From the NCBI RefSeq assembly GCF_003201475.1, contig NZ_QJJK01000001.1, positions 818,501-882,500 on the forward strand: DNA of 64,000 bases, in the 5' to 3' direction. The position numbers and the translations under genes are program-made. The notes beneath the pieces were generated by a model, which was given only the letters and a program-made list of their open reading frames with translations, made no database searches and was not told where the DNA came from. The stretch comes from Chelatococcus asaccharovorans. Lineage in GTDB: Bacteria; Pseudomonadota; Alphaproteobacteria; Rhizobiales; Beijerinckiaceae. Of the stretch, positions 52,431 to 60,846 are shown piece by piece; within the stretch, counting starts at the first letter, position 1, and each line of letters begins with the position of its first letter.

Positions 52431-53453
52431 ATGCCGGCCTATTCCCGCATTACTTGTGAAGTTCCGTTGACCGAGGCGGGTCGTTTCGATGGCAACCTGC
52501 GCCTGCCCTTTTCTTCGAATCAATCCGCATATGGTTGGCAGCCGATCCCGATTACCGTCCTGAGACACGGCAACGGCCCGACCGTGCTCCTGTCGTCCGG
52601 CATTCATGGTGATGAATACGAGGGGCAGCTCGCGATGACCAAATTTCTTGCCGAGATATCGGTGGAGCAAGTCCAGGGAACGATCATCGTCATGCCGGCG
52701 GTCAATGCGCCGGCCGTCAAGTCCGGCATACGTCTTTCGACGCTGGACCATCGGAATCTCAATCGATCGTTTCCGGGTAATCCCGACGGATCTCCGACGG
52801 AGATGCTTGCTCACTACATCGAATACATCCTCCTGCCGCGATGCGACTTTATTATCGATCTCCATTCGGGAGGAAGTTCGCTCCTGCACAGTCCCTGCAC
52901 GCTGATGCGCCTCACGCCCGACCTTGGCCGCCGCGACGTGCTTGTCGACGCAGTCAGGGCTTTCGGCGCGCCCCTATGCCTGGTGAAAGCCGGACAGCCA
53001 AACGAAGAGGGGCTGCTGGACAGGGGGATCGCGGGTGCGGCCGAGCGTTGCGGGAAGCCGCTGATTTCGTCAGAACTTGGCGGCGGCGGCACCGTCTCGA
53101 CGCGCGGTCTTGCGATAGCAGAACGCGGCATCCGGCGGACCTTGGCCCACCTCGGTGTATTGACGGAATACAACGATACGGACGATAGCCAGCCCGTTCG
53201 GCTGGTCGAACTGGGCGGAGATGATTACTTTGTCTTCGCGTCCGCCGATGGAGTATACGAGCCCCTGAAAGAACTGGGTGACGTCGTCGCCAAAGGCGAG
53301 CCGGCAGCGAGGATATGGTTTCCGGAAGCACCAACGAAAGCGCCAGTTATCGAGCGTTTCCGCCATGACGGTCTCGTCATCTGCCAGCGGTCAACGGGGA
53401 GGACGAGCCACGGCGATTGCCTCTATCACTTGGCGATCGATATTAACATATGA
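52431..53453 (+). CDS. M14-type deacylase, succinylglutamate desuccinylase/aspartoacylase family
   Basis: A zinc amide hydrolase of 340 residues. Zinc ligands are H59 and E62 in SSGIHGDEYEGQ and H145 in IIDLHSGGSS; the Arg pattern NLNRSFPGNPDG is also conserved. The C-terminal beta domain (YFVFASADGVYEPLKELGDVVAKGEPAARI) is typical of the DoeB/AstE group, which removes N-acyl groups from amino acids, for example N-acetyl-diaminobutyrate. In this operon it may deacylate the imported phosphonate derivative. Its stop overlaps the following hydrolase start (ATGA). Confidence 0.87.
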   Translation: MPAYSRITCEVPLTEAGRFDGNLRLPFSSNQSAYGWQPIPITVLRHGNGPTVLLSSGIHGDEYEGQLAMTKFLAEISVEQVQGTIIVMPAVNAPAVKSGIRLSTLDHRNLNRSFPGNPDGSPTEMLAHYIEYILLPRCDFIIDLHSGGSSLLHSPCTLMRLTPDLGRRDVLVDAVRAFGAPLCLVKAGQPNEEGLLDRGIAGAAERCGKPLISSELGGGGTVSTRGLAIAERGIRRTLAHLGVLTEYNDTDDSQPVRLVELGGDDYFVFASADGVYEPLKELGDVVAKGEPAARIWFPEAPTKAPVIERFRHDGLVICQRSTGRTSHGDCLYHLAIDINI

Positions 53454-54346
53454 CCCATTTTACTCCGCTGACGGAAGCTGAAATAGCCGCATTGAGGCTG
53501 GAGCGTCTCGCCAGAGCGCGAGACGACCGAGCGATCAATGAAAATGCGCCTCCGATCGCCCATGTCGAGGACGTGGTTGCTCCGGCCGGAACTGGCGTAC
53601 GATGCAGGCTCTACCTCCCGGTCCGCCACCGATCTCTGCCGCTCCTCATCTATGCGCATGGCGGCGGATGGGCATTCGGCTCCCTCGACAGCCACGACAG
53701 ACTACTGCGGCAACTGGCTATCAGCTGTGAGATTGCTGTCCTCTCGGTCGACTACCGCCTGTCGCCAGAACACCCGTTTCCCGCAGCGAGAGATGATCTG
53801 ATTGCCGTTGTCCACACCATAAGAGCTCGACGCTGTCTGCTGAACAACCTGAAGGCAGGTTCGCTCTTCGTTGGTGGAGATTCTGCCGGCGCCCACATCG
53901 CCTTGTCTGCTGCTCTCCAGCTCGAGCCAGGCACCATCGACGGCGCGTTCCTCTTTTACGGAGCATTCAGGCCGGGCTTTACCGCCACTAGCCATGCTTC
54001 CTTCGGAAGCGGTGAATTCGGACTATCCACGGCCGACATGAAGAGATACTGGGCGGCCTATCTGAATTCCGCCTCGCATCACATCTGTGAGAAGGCCAAC
54101 TTGTTGGCGCAAGATCTCCACAATCTTCCCAATATGTATATCGAGGCCGCACAGCTTGATCCTTTGCTTTCTGACAGTTTGGAGCTTGCAGAAGCATTGA
54201 GGTGCCTCCATGTCACTTGTGAATGTACTGTTTCAAACGGCATGCACCACGGTTACCTCAGGCATTTCGAAACGACTATCGAAGCACGGGTACATTTTCG
54301 ACGCCTCACGGGCTTCTTGAAAAGCTGTGCTGCTGGGTCGCGTTAA
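53450..54346 (+). CDS. Alpha/beta hydrolase (hormone-sensitive lipase family)
   Basis: A 298-residue esterase. The oxyanion motif is YAHGGGWAFGS, the nucleophile elbow is GDSAGAH, and the C-terminal catalytic His lies in GMHHGYL. Bacterial HSL-type enzymes cleave short-chain esters. It is the last gene of the importer operon and overlaps the M14 gene by four bases, followed directly by the palindrome array. Confidence 0.88.
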   Translation: MTHFTPLTEAEIAALRLERLARARDDRAINENAPPIAHVEDVVAPAGTGVRCRLYLPVRHRSLPLLIYAHGGGWAFGSLDSHDRLLRQLAISCEIAVLSVDYRLSPEHPFPAARDDLIAVVHTIRARRCLLNNLKAGSLFVGGDSAGAHIALSAALQLEPGTIDGAFLFYGAFRPGFTATSHASFGSGEFGLSTADMKRYWAAYLNSASHHICEKANLLAQDLHNLPNMYIEAAQLDPLLSDSLELAEALRCLHVTCECTVSNGMHHGYLRHFETTIEARVHFRRLTGFLKSCAAGSR

Positions 54347-54349
54347 TCA

Positions 54350-54735
54350 CCTAGAGCAAGTCCGTCTTTTGCGGACTTGGCAACGCTCAAAAAATAACGA
54401 GCAAATTCATCGACCTAGGCTCAATCGACATTCGAGAATTGCCGCAAGAGTTACATTGTCATCACCGGGCTTGTCCCCGAAATCGGATTTATCCGAATTT
54501 CGGCTTTTGGTCAGGAACTCGGCTGTAGCCGAGTTCCGGTGATCCCGACAGGAATGGCGCCTCGATACATCGGGATGGCAACGGAACTCGGCTGTAGCCG
54601 AGTTCCGCGTTGAACAAGTTGAAGTCGGGCAAGCCCGACTTCAATGACAAGCCCGGCCATGACAGCTGAAAGCGCTGAATATCGATTGGTCCTAGATGGT
54701 ATCAGACGATTCCATCTAAGTCGGATTTGCTCTAA
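54350..54735. repeat. Nested array of palindromes bounded by inverted CTAGAGCAA/TTGCTCTAA ends
   Basis: The outer ends, CTAGAGCAAGTCCG and TCGGATTTGCTCTAA, are inverted. Inside are a hairpin AAGTCCG/CGGACTT (54357-54377), CCGAAATCGGAT/ATCCGAATTTCGG (54478-54503), and a 24-base perfect palindrome GGAACTCGGCTG/... occurring twice (54514-54537 and 54583-54606). A further palindrome GAAGTCGGGC/GCCCGACTTC lies at 54621-54642, and an outer pair of CCGGGCTTGTC arms near 54465 and 54646. No protein is encoded. Confidence 0.75.
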
Positions 54736-54894
54736 GGCGCCACTCTTGAAGGCACTTGAACCAGCAACCTGTTAATTCTTTATCTTAGACTAACATGCTA
54801 TGAATGCAAACATTCGACGCTCGTCTGATCTCGTCGATCCTGTGTAAGCATAGTGTTCTTAACTATGCTAATTCTAAAATTTTAAACGCGGTCT

Positions 54895-55062
54895 TTAGAT
54901 CGAGGGAAAGACAAAGGTGCCATGACCGGTGAGTTGCTGCACGTTTTTGAGAAAGGCAACCGCTTGCTTGGGTAAAGGCACACGATGGGGACGGCGCATC
55001 TTTATCCGCGCTTCCGGAACGGTCCACAGCCCCTCGTCCAGATTGAACGCGGACCAATGGGC
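54895..55062 (-). pseudogene. Tyrosine integrase fragment, middle part, inverted
   Basis: On the minus strand the stretch AHWSAFNLDEGLWTVPEARIKM, RRPHRVPLPKQAVAFLKNVQQLTG and GTFVFPSI matches the central catalytic part of P4-type integrases (the segment between the first catalytic Arg and the H-x-x-R box). It ends abruptly at a stop. The C-terminal part of what seems the same gene lies on the opposite strand immediately to the right. Confidence 0.75.
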
Positions 55063-55314
55063 CGCCCTTTGCTCATGATGCTGCGCCGGATGAAGGTTGA
55101 TGCCACGGCCCATGGTTTCCGCTCGTCGTTCCGAGACTGGGCTGCCGAGACCACGCACTCCCCCCGCGAGGTCTGCGAGATGGCGCTCGCCCACACGATC
55201 GAGAACAAGGTGAATGCCGCCTGTCGCCGTGGTGACCTCTTCGACAAGAGCCGTGAGTTGATGGTGGCGCGGGCGACCTTCGCGACGGCGTCGGTGGCGA
55301 AGGCGGCATCATAG
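55063..55314 (+). pseudogene. Tyrosine integrase fragment, C-terminal part
   Basis: LLMMLRRMKVDATAHGFRSSFRDWAAETTHSPREVCEMALAHTIENKV, followed by AACRRGDLFDKSRELM, is the C-terminal third of a P4-type tyrosine integrase with the H-x-x-R box (HGFRSSFRDW) and the downstream His of ALAHT. The usual catalytic Tyr position corresponds to AACRRGD, where family members have AYxRGD, so the nucleophile is replaced by Cys. With no N-terminus the gene is dead. Confidence 0.78.
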
Positions 55315-55909
55315 TCAAACGGGGACGATGGGCCGGGCAAACGCGATCGCTACATGCTTATCACACCATTCCACCCCGCACTGGTCTCTCGACGGCGCCG
55401 TTCAGGCCCGCGAGAACTGGGCAGCTTTGAAAACAGAAAAGCAAACCGTTGCCGCACATAGTTACGGGATGTCGGGTTCGATAACCGCCACGTGTAAGCA
55501 TCGATCAGAAAGTGGGCCATGGTCGCCCCGAGCACGGCGCCGACGGCATGGCCGGACTGCCGCTATGCGCTGAAAGGGTTCGCAACGACAGTAGGTGTCC
55601 CGGTCGTCCATCGTCCCGCTACGGGCAACGCCCCCTTCCCCGGCACCGACAGCTTCGGCTTCGTGACCGTCGATCCGATCGAGGGCCTCGACGCGGCGCG
55701 GGTCTGTCATCGGCCGTGATTGCCTGTTCGCGATGACGAAAGAAGCAGCGAAGGCCGCAAGTTCGATGCGTTGGTTGTCGAAGCCCTCAACCATCCGATG
55801 TTTGCGGCGCCTTTGAACACCATCGAACAGGAGCAGACATAAGCCGTCATTTGTGCTCTCTATGGATGTCGTACGAATGGATACGAAAGCCAGTTTGGAG
55901 CAGGTTGGT
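55315..55909. other. Gene-free stretch between integrase remnant and GntR regulator
   Basis: About 600 bases in which open frames overlap on both strands, but none has a recognisable domain or convincing start signal. It probably contains decayed mobile-element or island DNA plus the promoter of the GntR gene near 55850-55905. Confidence 0.45.
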
Positions 55910-56614
55910 ATGATGAGTGAGCGCACCACGAAGGGGCGGCTTAGCATTAAGCGGCAGAGCCTGCCGGAGTCGGTAGCCGCTTCGCTCCAGGAAAGAATTC
56001 TCAACGGGGAGTTCAACGAGGGCGATCAACTCTTCCAGGAGCAGATCGCGGCAGAATATGAAGTCAGCCGCATGCCGGTGCGCGAAGCGTTGCGGCAACT
56101 GGAAGCGGCGGGTCTTGTCCAGATACAAACTCACAAAGGGGCCATTGTCACGGCCCTGCCGGTCGAGCAGATCGGAGAACTGTTTCACCTTCGGGGCCTA
56201 CTCGAATGTGACGCTCTGAAAATCGCCGTTCCCCGCATGACACCGGAAGCCCTTCGGCATGCCGAGAAACTGCTGGTCGTGCTTGAAGAGGCCTATCATC
56301 AGCGCGACACGCGCGCTTGGGGAGTGGGAAACTCCGAATTCCACATGAGCCTCTACCGGCCTTCGGATCGGCCACGGACCCTCGCGCTGATCGAAGGATT
56401 GAATGTGCAGACGGAGCGCTACATTCGGCTTCAGCTCACTTTGAGCCATGCCTTGGCCGACGCCGAGCGTGAACATCGGGAGCTTCTCGACTTGTGCCGG
56501 CAAGGAGAGACGGCAAAGGCCGTCGCCTATCTCGCCAAGCATATCGAAAACGCGAGGAAACAACTGGTTCAGGAGATCGCTCGGTATCGTAAAGCGAAAC
56601 GTGCCCTCGACTGA
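55910..56614 (+). CDS. GntR family regulator, FCD subfamily (hydroxyproline cluster)
   Basis: A regulator of about 234 residues. The winged helix is LPESVAASLQERILNGEFNEGDQLFQEQIAAEYEVSRMPVREALRQLEAAGLVQIQTHKGAIV; the FCD domain includes LFHLRGLLECDALKIAVP, NSEFHMSLYRPSDRP and DAEREHRELLDLC. GGAGCAGG precedes the ATG pair at 55910/55913, so the longer open frame from 55853 is not used. It faces the convergent ABC importer genes and probably controls the divergent promoter at 59665-59704. Confidence 0.85.
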   Translation: MMSERTTKGRLSIKRQSLPESVAASLQERILNGEFNEGDQLFQEQIAAEYEVSRMPVREALRQLEAAGLVQIQTHKGAIVTALPVEQIGELFHLRGLLECDALKIAVPRMTPEALRHAEKLLVVLEEAYHQRDTRAWGVGNSEFHMSLYRPSDRPRTLALIEGLNVQTERYIRLQLTLSHALADAEREHRELLDLCRQGETAKAVAYLAKHIENARKQLVQEIARYRKAKRALD

Positions 56615-56659
56615 CACGTTTCAAGCAGCCAGGGAGCCAGAATACCAAGCGACATTCGA

Positions 56660-57385
56660 TCACGCCAAAACCCTTTTCAGGAACTGGCGCGTATGCTCCT
56701 CCCGAGGCGCATTCACTACCTGCCAGGCTTCACCGACTTCGCAAATTCGGCCATCTTTGAAGAAGGCGATACGGTCGCCCGTCTCGCGTGCGAAGACGAT
56801 GTCATGAGTGACGACCACCATGGTCATGCCTTCGGACTTAAGCATGCGCAGCGTGTCGAGCACTTCGCCCACCAATTCGGGGTCAAGAGCCGAAGTGACC
56901 TCGTCGAACAGCATGTAGCTCGGCTCCATGGCGAGCGCCCTGGCGATCGCAAGCCGCTGCTGCTGCCCACCCGACAGGCGCGATGGAAAAACATCCTCCT
57001 TGTCACCCAGTCCAACGTGTTTGAGGTGTTTCGAAGCCAAAGCCCGTGCCTCGGCCTTCGAGATACGCTTCACCACCCGCGGCGCGAGCGCAACGTTCTC
57101 CAACGCTGTGAGATGTGGGAAGGCGTTGTACTGTTGGAAAACGATTCCGAGCTTTTGGCGAAGCTTGTTGAGGTTCGTATCTTTGGCGTGGACACTGATC
57201 CCGTCGACCTGAATTTCGCCCTGCTGGATGGGCTCCAGGCCATTGACGCACTGAAGCAGAGTTGATTTGCCCGAGCCGCTGGCGCCGATCAGACAAAGCA
57301 CCTCGCCTTTCTTGATTTCAAGGTCGACGCCCCTGATGACCTTCAGCGATCCAAACGCCTTGTGAACATTGTGGATTTCAATCAT
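56660..57385 (-). CDS. Polar amino acid ABC transporter ATPase (GlnQ/HisP family)
   Basis: A 241-residue ATPase. Walker A is GASGSGKST, signature LSGGQQQRLAIARALA, Walker B YMLFDEVTSALDPELV, and the PAAT-type FQQYNAFPHLTALENVALAP is present. It overlaps the upstream permease gene (ATGA at 57382-57385) and is the last gene of a four-gene importer operon. In rhizobial hydroxyproline clusters a comparable importer (HypMNPQ) takes up trans-4-hydroxyproline. Confidence 0.92.
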   Translation of the reverse strand: MIEIHNVHKAFGSLKVIRGVDLEIKKGEVLCLIGASGSGKSTLLQCVNGLEPIQQGEIQVDGISVHAKDTNLNKLRQKLGIVFQQYNAFPHLTALENVALAPRVVKRISKAEARALASKHLKHVGLGDKEDVFPSRLSGGQQQRLAIARALAMEPSYMLFDEVTSALDPELVGEVLDTLRMLKSEGMTMVVVTHDIVFARETGDRIAFFKDGRICEVGEAWQVVNAPREEHTRQFLKRVLA

Positions 57386-58038
57386 ATGGCGAGCCTTCGT
57401 TCGAGCCGTCGTGCGTAGAGTGAGACCGGGTAGCAGATGACGAAATAGAATAGGCCGACGCCGGCGAGGATCAGCAGGGCTTCGTTGCTGCGATTGATTA
57501 AGACCTGGGCAGCGCGGAGCAACTCGATGTAGCCGATCACGCTGACAAGCGCGGTGTCCTTAGTGAGCGCGATCAGCGCGCCGATCCACCCTGGCAACGC
57601 GGTTCGAATGGCTAGCGGTGCGCGTATATGCAAGAAGCCCTGCCAGTAGCTCATGCCTAGCGAGCGCCCGGCTCGGGAGAGTTCGGGCCGGACAGATTGA
57701 AGGCCGGCCCGCACGAGTTCCGATGTCAGCACGGCCATGTAGATGCTAAGGGTAACGACGCCGATCCAGAATGGATCGAATTGAAGGCCCAAGATGCTTT
57801 GAAAGCTGTTTACCAGTATGAACTGTATAATCAGCGGTACGCTACGGATTACATCAATGAAAGGAATAAGGCCGATGCGAAAGCTTACGAAGGTTTCGCG
57901 AAGCCAACCGACGATGACGCCGAGCAGCGTGCCGAGCGAGCCCGCCATTATGGTGAGCATGATGGTGCGCCACGCGCCCTCAAGCATGAAGGGCAGATCG
58001 CTCCACTGTAAGCCAGAATAGGGAAGCACGAATTGCAT
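57382..58038 (-). CDS. Polar amino acid ABC transporter permease 2 (HisM/GlnP family)
   Basis: A 218-residue permease with about five helices. The coupling loop is RAGLQSVRPELSRAGRSLGMSYWQGFLHIRAPLAIRTALP, typical of polar amino acid importers. The ATG at 58038 lies 5 bases after the stop of the other permease; longer open sequence upstream overlaps that gene in another frame and is not coding. Confidence 0.9.
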   Translation of the reverse strand: MQFVLPYSGLQWSDLPFMLEGAWRTIMLTIMAGSLGTLLGVIVGWLRETFVSFRIGLIPFIDVIRSVPLIIQFILVNSFQSILGLQFDPFWIGVVTLSIYMAVLTSELVRAGLQSVRPELSRAGRSLGMSYWQGFLHIRAPLAIRTALPGWIGALIALTKDTALVSVIGYIELLRAAQVLINRSNEALLILAGVGLFYFVICYPVSLYARRLERRLAI

Positions 58039-58043
58039 AACAT

Positions 58044-58709
58044 TCAAGCCCGTCTGAAGGCGCGCCAAGCTACGACTCGCGCCAAAATCTGCACGCTTTT
58101 TGCAATGGCGTAGTAAAGGCCGGCAGCGACGACGAAGAATTCGAACGTCCGGAACGAGACTGATTGCGCCATCTGAGTGGCGCCTGTCAGCTCGCGCAGT
58201 CCGATGATCATGCCGAGCGAGGAGTTCAACATCGCCCACGTGATTTGATTGACGAACGGAAAATAGACGATCCGGAAAACTTGCGGAAAGATGATATTCT
58301 TGTAAGTCTGAAATGCCGTGAGGCCGAGCGAACGGCCTGCGTTGAATTGTTGTGGCGCCACGGCGTTGAGCCCGCCGCGGAACATTTCCGCAAGATAGCC
58401 CGTGTTGTTGAACGTGATTGCCCCTAACACAGCAAAGTAGCTGCCGATATGCAACCCGAGAGCACCTAGCCCGAAATAGACCATATATATCTGCACGAGG
58501 CACGGCGTGTTCCGTGCAGCCTCAACCCATATGGTGGCGGCCTGACACGAAAGCCCTTTTCCAGCACGCCGCGCAAGCGCGAGGGGGAACGCGGCGACGG
58601 TCGCGACGGCCATCGAAAGAATGGTGATCTCGAGCGTGACACGCGCGCCCGCCAGCAACTGCGGCCACTCGGCCCAGACCAGCGGCCAAAGGAACGTATA
58701 GTCGAACAT
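58044..58709 (-). CDS. Polar amino acid ABC transporter permease 1 (HisQ/GlnP family)
   Basis: A permease of about 221 residues. It contains TLEITILSMAVATVAAFPLALAR, VEAARNTPCLVQIYMVYFGLGALG and the coupling loop FRGGLNAVAPQQFNAGRSLGLTAFQTYKNIIFPQVFRIVY. The ATG at 58709 (MFDYTFLWPLVW) fits the family; a start at 58730 would add seven residues. It is upstream of the second permease and downstream of the binding protein in the same operon. Confidence 0.9.
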   Translation of the reverse strand: MFDYTFLWPLVWAEWPQLLAGARVTLEITILSMAVATVAAFPLALARRAGKGLSCQAATIWVEAARNTPCLVQIYMVYFGLGALGLHIGSYFAVLGAITFNNTGYLAEMFRGGLNAVAPQQFNAGRSLGLTAFQTYKNIIFPQVFRIVYFPFVNQITWAMLNSSLGMIIGLRELTGATQMAQSVSFRTFEFFVVAAGLYYAIAKSVQILARVVAWRAFRRA

Positions 58710-58785
58710 AAGATGCCTCCTGACCGACACAGTTTGAAGCCACGCGCTAGCGCGGCTTCAACGACCTGCTTAGCTGGGGTGCGGT

Positions 58786-59613
58786 TCAGTAGTAGACACC
58801 GGGAACAGCGAGCGACGGCGCATCGCCGGGACCAAAATACTGATTGTATAGGGCCGTGTAGCGCCCCGTCCGGACCTGCTGCCAAATGAATAGATTGACC
58901 CAGTTCAGAAATTCTTGATCGCCGCGACGCACTGCGATGGCGCAGAAATCAGGCGGCGACGGTGCCAGCCCCATGGTGACCAGATTGTTGAACTGCCCGC
59001 TCGCAATCAGCGCTGCAGCAGCAGCGTTACCGACGATCATGCCGTCAATCTTGCCCTGCGACAGGGCGAGATAGCTTTCGGCTTCACTGCCATAGCCGGT
59101 ATAGTTGCCCGCCGGATTGTTCCAGCTTCGGAAGAAGCCCATGATAGCCTGTTCGCCTGTCGAGCCGGTCACCCCGCCGATCTTGCGTCCTTTCAAGCCA
59201 TCGAAATTTTCGATGGCTGTGTCGTTCCGCGTAAGCACAACGTCCTGATAGACGACGTAGGGCTGGCTGAAGGCAACAGTGAGTGCCCGTTGAGGCGTGT
59301 TCGAGGTTGAGGCGATCAGCACGTCGATTCGGTTGGAGGCAATCGCCGGCAGCCGTTCGGTCGACGGTGTCTCAATGATCTGCGGCTTGACGCCCAGCGC
59401 GTGGGCCATGTCGCGGCAATAGGCCACGTCGAAACCGTCGGGCTGGTTCTGCGGGTTGCGGAAGCCTGCAGGCGGATAGTCCAACATGACGCCGCAGCGC
59501 AGCGTCCGAGACTGGACAATGCGGTCAAGCGTGGACTGTGCGCTGGCTGCACCGGCGATGTGAAGTGATGCGGCGGCTATGACCGCCACGCTCATAAGCT
59601 TTCGGATCGACAT
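58786..59613 (-). CDS. Polar amino acid ABC transporter substrate-binding protein
   Basis: A type II periplasmic binding protein (SBP_bac_3) of 275 residues with a signal peptide ending near ASAQS. The sequence continues with LRCGVMLDYPPAGFRNPQNQPDGFDVAYCRDMAHALG, and LPAIASNRIDVLIASTSNTPQRALTVAFSQPYV carries the Arg that binds the ligand carboxylate. AGGGGAA precedes the ATG. It is the first gene of the importer and divergent from the DapA-type gene. The context favours hydroxyproline as ligand. Confidence 0.9.
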   Translation of the reverse strand: MSIRKLMSVAVIAAASLHIAGAASAQSTLDRIVQSRTLRCGVMLDYPPAGFRNPQNQPDGFDVAYCRDMAHALGVKPQIIETPSTERLPAIASNRIDVLIASTSNTPQRALTVAFSQPYVVYQDVVLTRNDTAIENFDGLKGRKIGGVTGSTGEQAIMGFFRSWNNPAGNYTGYGSEAESYLALSQGKIDGMIVGNAAAAALIASGQFNNLVTMGLAPSPPDFCAIAVRRGDQEFLNWVNLFIWQQVRTGRYTALYNQYFGPGDAPSLAVPGVYY

Positions 59614-59664
59614 CTGGATTTCCCCTGCTGAGCCGACCGCGCCCCCTGCGCGGTCTGTTTTTGA

Positions 59665-59704
59665 TTGACATCCAATTTACATGTATCCAATCTACAAATG
59701 TCAA
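59665..59704. promoter_or_regulatory. Palindromic operator/promoter of the hydroxyproline cluster
   Basis: TTGACAT (59665-59671) and ATGTCAA (59698-59704) are inverted ends of a 40-base element, and both contain a TTGACA -35 hexamer, one for each direction. Inside, ATCCAAT occurs twice (near 59670 and 59686), each followed by a TACA/TACATG sequence. This fits a regulator blocking both divergent promoters. Confidence 0.55.
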
Positions 59705-59785
59705 GAGTCGAAATTGACGATCGCGCGACAGCCGCGGATCAGCACGCAGGACGGCGCGCGACAACGCAGAAATGGAGATCAAACC

Positions 59786-60727
59786 ATGGTGAAATGGAGT
59801 GGGGTGTTCCCCGCGCTGACGACGAAGCTGAGCAGGGACGGTCAGATCGACCTCAAGGCGACGCAGGCCGGCGTGCAGCGGGCGCTCGACGGCGGCGTGA
59901 GCGGTATCGTTGTGCTAGGTATGCTCGGCGAGAACGGCATGATGACGACGACGGAGAAGGAGAGCATCCTCCGCGCGGCCAAGGAAGTCGTGGGTTCGTG
60001 CGTACCGCTTCTCTCAGGCCTTGCCGAGGCGACCACGCAGGATGCGGTCGCCTACGCCAAGCTCTGCGAGCGCGTCGGACTTGACGGCCTGATGGTCTTC
60101 CCAGCCATTACCTACAAGACCGATCATCGCGAAACGGTGGCATACTACCAAGCGATCGGCGATGCCGCGCCGTCGCTCGGCCTCATGGTCTACAACAATC
60201 CGGTCGCCTACCGTGTCGATGTCACCCCCGAACTGCTCGAAAAGCTTGGCGAGGTGAAGAACGTCGTCTGCATCAAGGAAGAGTCCTACGACATCCGCCG
60301 CATCACCGACATCTACAAGCGCTGCGGCGACCGCTTCCTCGTGTTCTGCGGTATCGACGATTTCGTGCTGGAGAGCGTGGCGGCCGGTGCCACCGGCTGG
60401 GTGTCCGGCATGACGAACGCCTGGCCGGCAGAATGCGTGGAACTGTTCAATCTTTGCTCGGCGGGACGCTTCGAAGAGGCGCGCGCCCTCTATCGTTTGA
60501 TGATCGAGGCCTTCCACCTCGATACCGACGTCAAGCTCGTCCACTCCATCAAGCTGGCTGATCATCTCACGTCCGGCGCGCCGGAGCATCTACGTGCGCC
60601 GCGCCTGCCGCTGGTCGGCGATGAACGGGCGCGGGCGGAGCAGATCATCAAGCAGGTCATCCGCGATCTGGAGAACCGCCGCAACGTCTGCGATCCCGAG
60701 ACAATGCCCGCGCGTCTTCCGGCTTAG
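59786..60727 (+). CDS. Dihydrodipicolinate synthase family enzyme, probable 1-pyrroline-4-hydroxy-2-carboxylate deaminase
   Basis: A DapA/NanA-fold class I aldolase of 313 residues. The Schiff-base lysine is in VVCIKEESYD near residue 168, the active-site Tyr in MVYNNPVAYRVD near residue 140, and the substrate-carboxylate loop is in VVLGMLGENGMMTTTEKE where DapA has GTTGE. The next gene is a two-cysteine 4-hydroxyproline epimerase, so the likely step is deamination of the pyrroline intermediate to 2-oxoglutarate semialdehyde. GGAGA precedes the ATG at 59786. Generic DapA-family membership is sure, the specific product less so. Confidence 0.85.
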   Translation: MVKWSGVFPALTTKLSRDGQIDLKATQAGVQRALDGGVSGIVVLGMLGENGMMTTTEKESILRAAKEVVGSCVPLLSGLAEATTQDAVAYAKLCERVGLDGLMVFPAITYKTDHRETVAYYQAIGDAAPSLGLMVYNNPVAYRVDVTPELLEKLGEVKNVVCIKEESYDIRRITDIYKRCGDRFLVFCGIDDFVLESVAAGATGWVSGMTNAWPAECVELFNLCSAGRFEEARALYRLMIEAFHLDTDVKLVHSIKLADHLTSGAPEHLRAPRLPLVGDERARAEQIIKQVIRDLENRRNVCDPETMPARLPA

Positions 60728-60830
60728 AGCAATTCCAGCGGAAGTGTGTAGCGGTTCCGCGTCCGGAATTGCGTAAAATCAAGGAGATAGAGCCTTTCCG
60801 GTGAACTGGCTTTCGCCGGAAAGGCTCCAG
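60724..60830. repeat. Hyphomicrobiales-type palindromic element with two hairpins
   Basis: The first hairpin pairs CAATTCC with GGAATTG around CAGCGGAAGTGTGTAGCGGT. The second is a perfect 12-base stem GAGCCTTTCCGG/CCGGAAAGGCTC. The layout follows a repeat that I recall from Rhizobium/Mesorhizobium intergenic regions. It separates the DapA-type gene from the epimerase gene and starts at the last bases of the stop codon. Confidence 0.75.
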
Positions 60831-60846
60831 TGGAGGGCTCCGATCG

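Noticed and set aside
54457-54664. Repeated palindromes considered as a CRISPR-like array
   Set aside because: Only two identical copies of the 24-base palindrome exist, the other palindromes differ, and there is no regular spacer pattern or cas gene.
54780-54900. Possible tRNA or attachment site next to the integrase remnant
   Set aside because: No cloverleaf-compatible sequence could be found by eye; the stretch is simply AT-rich.
55519-55719. Small open frames on both strands after the integrase remnant
   Set aside because: No start signal, no family resemblance, and overlapping frames on the opposite strand are equally open.
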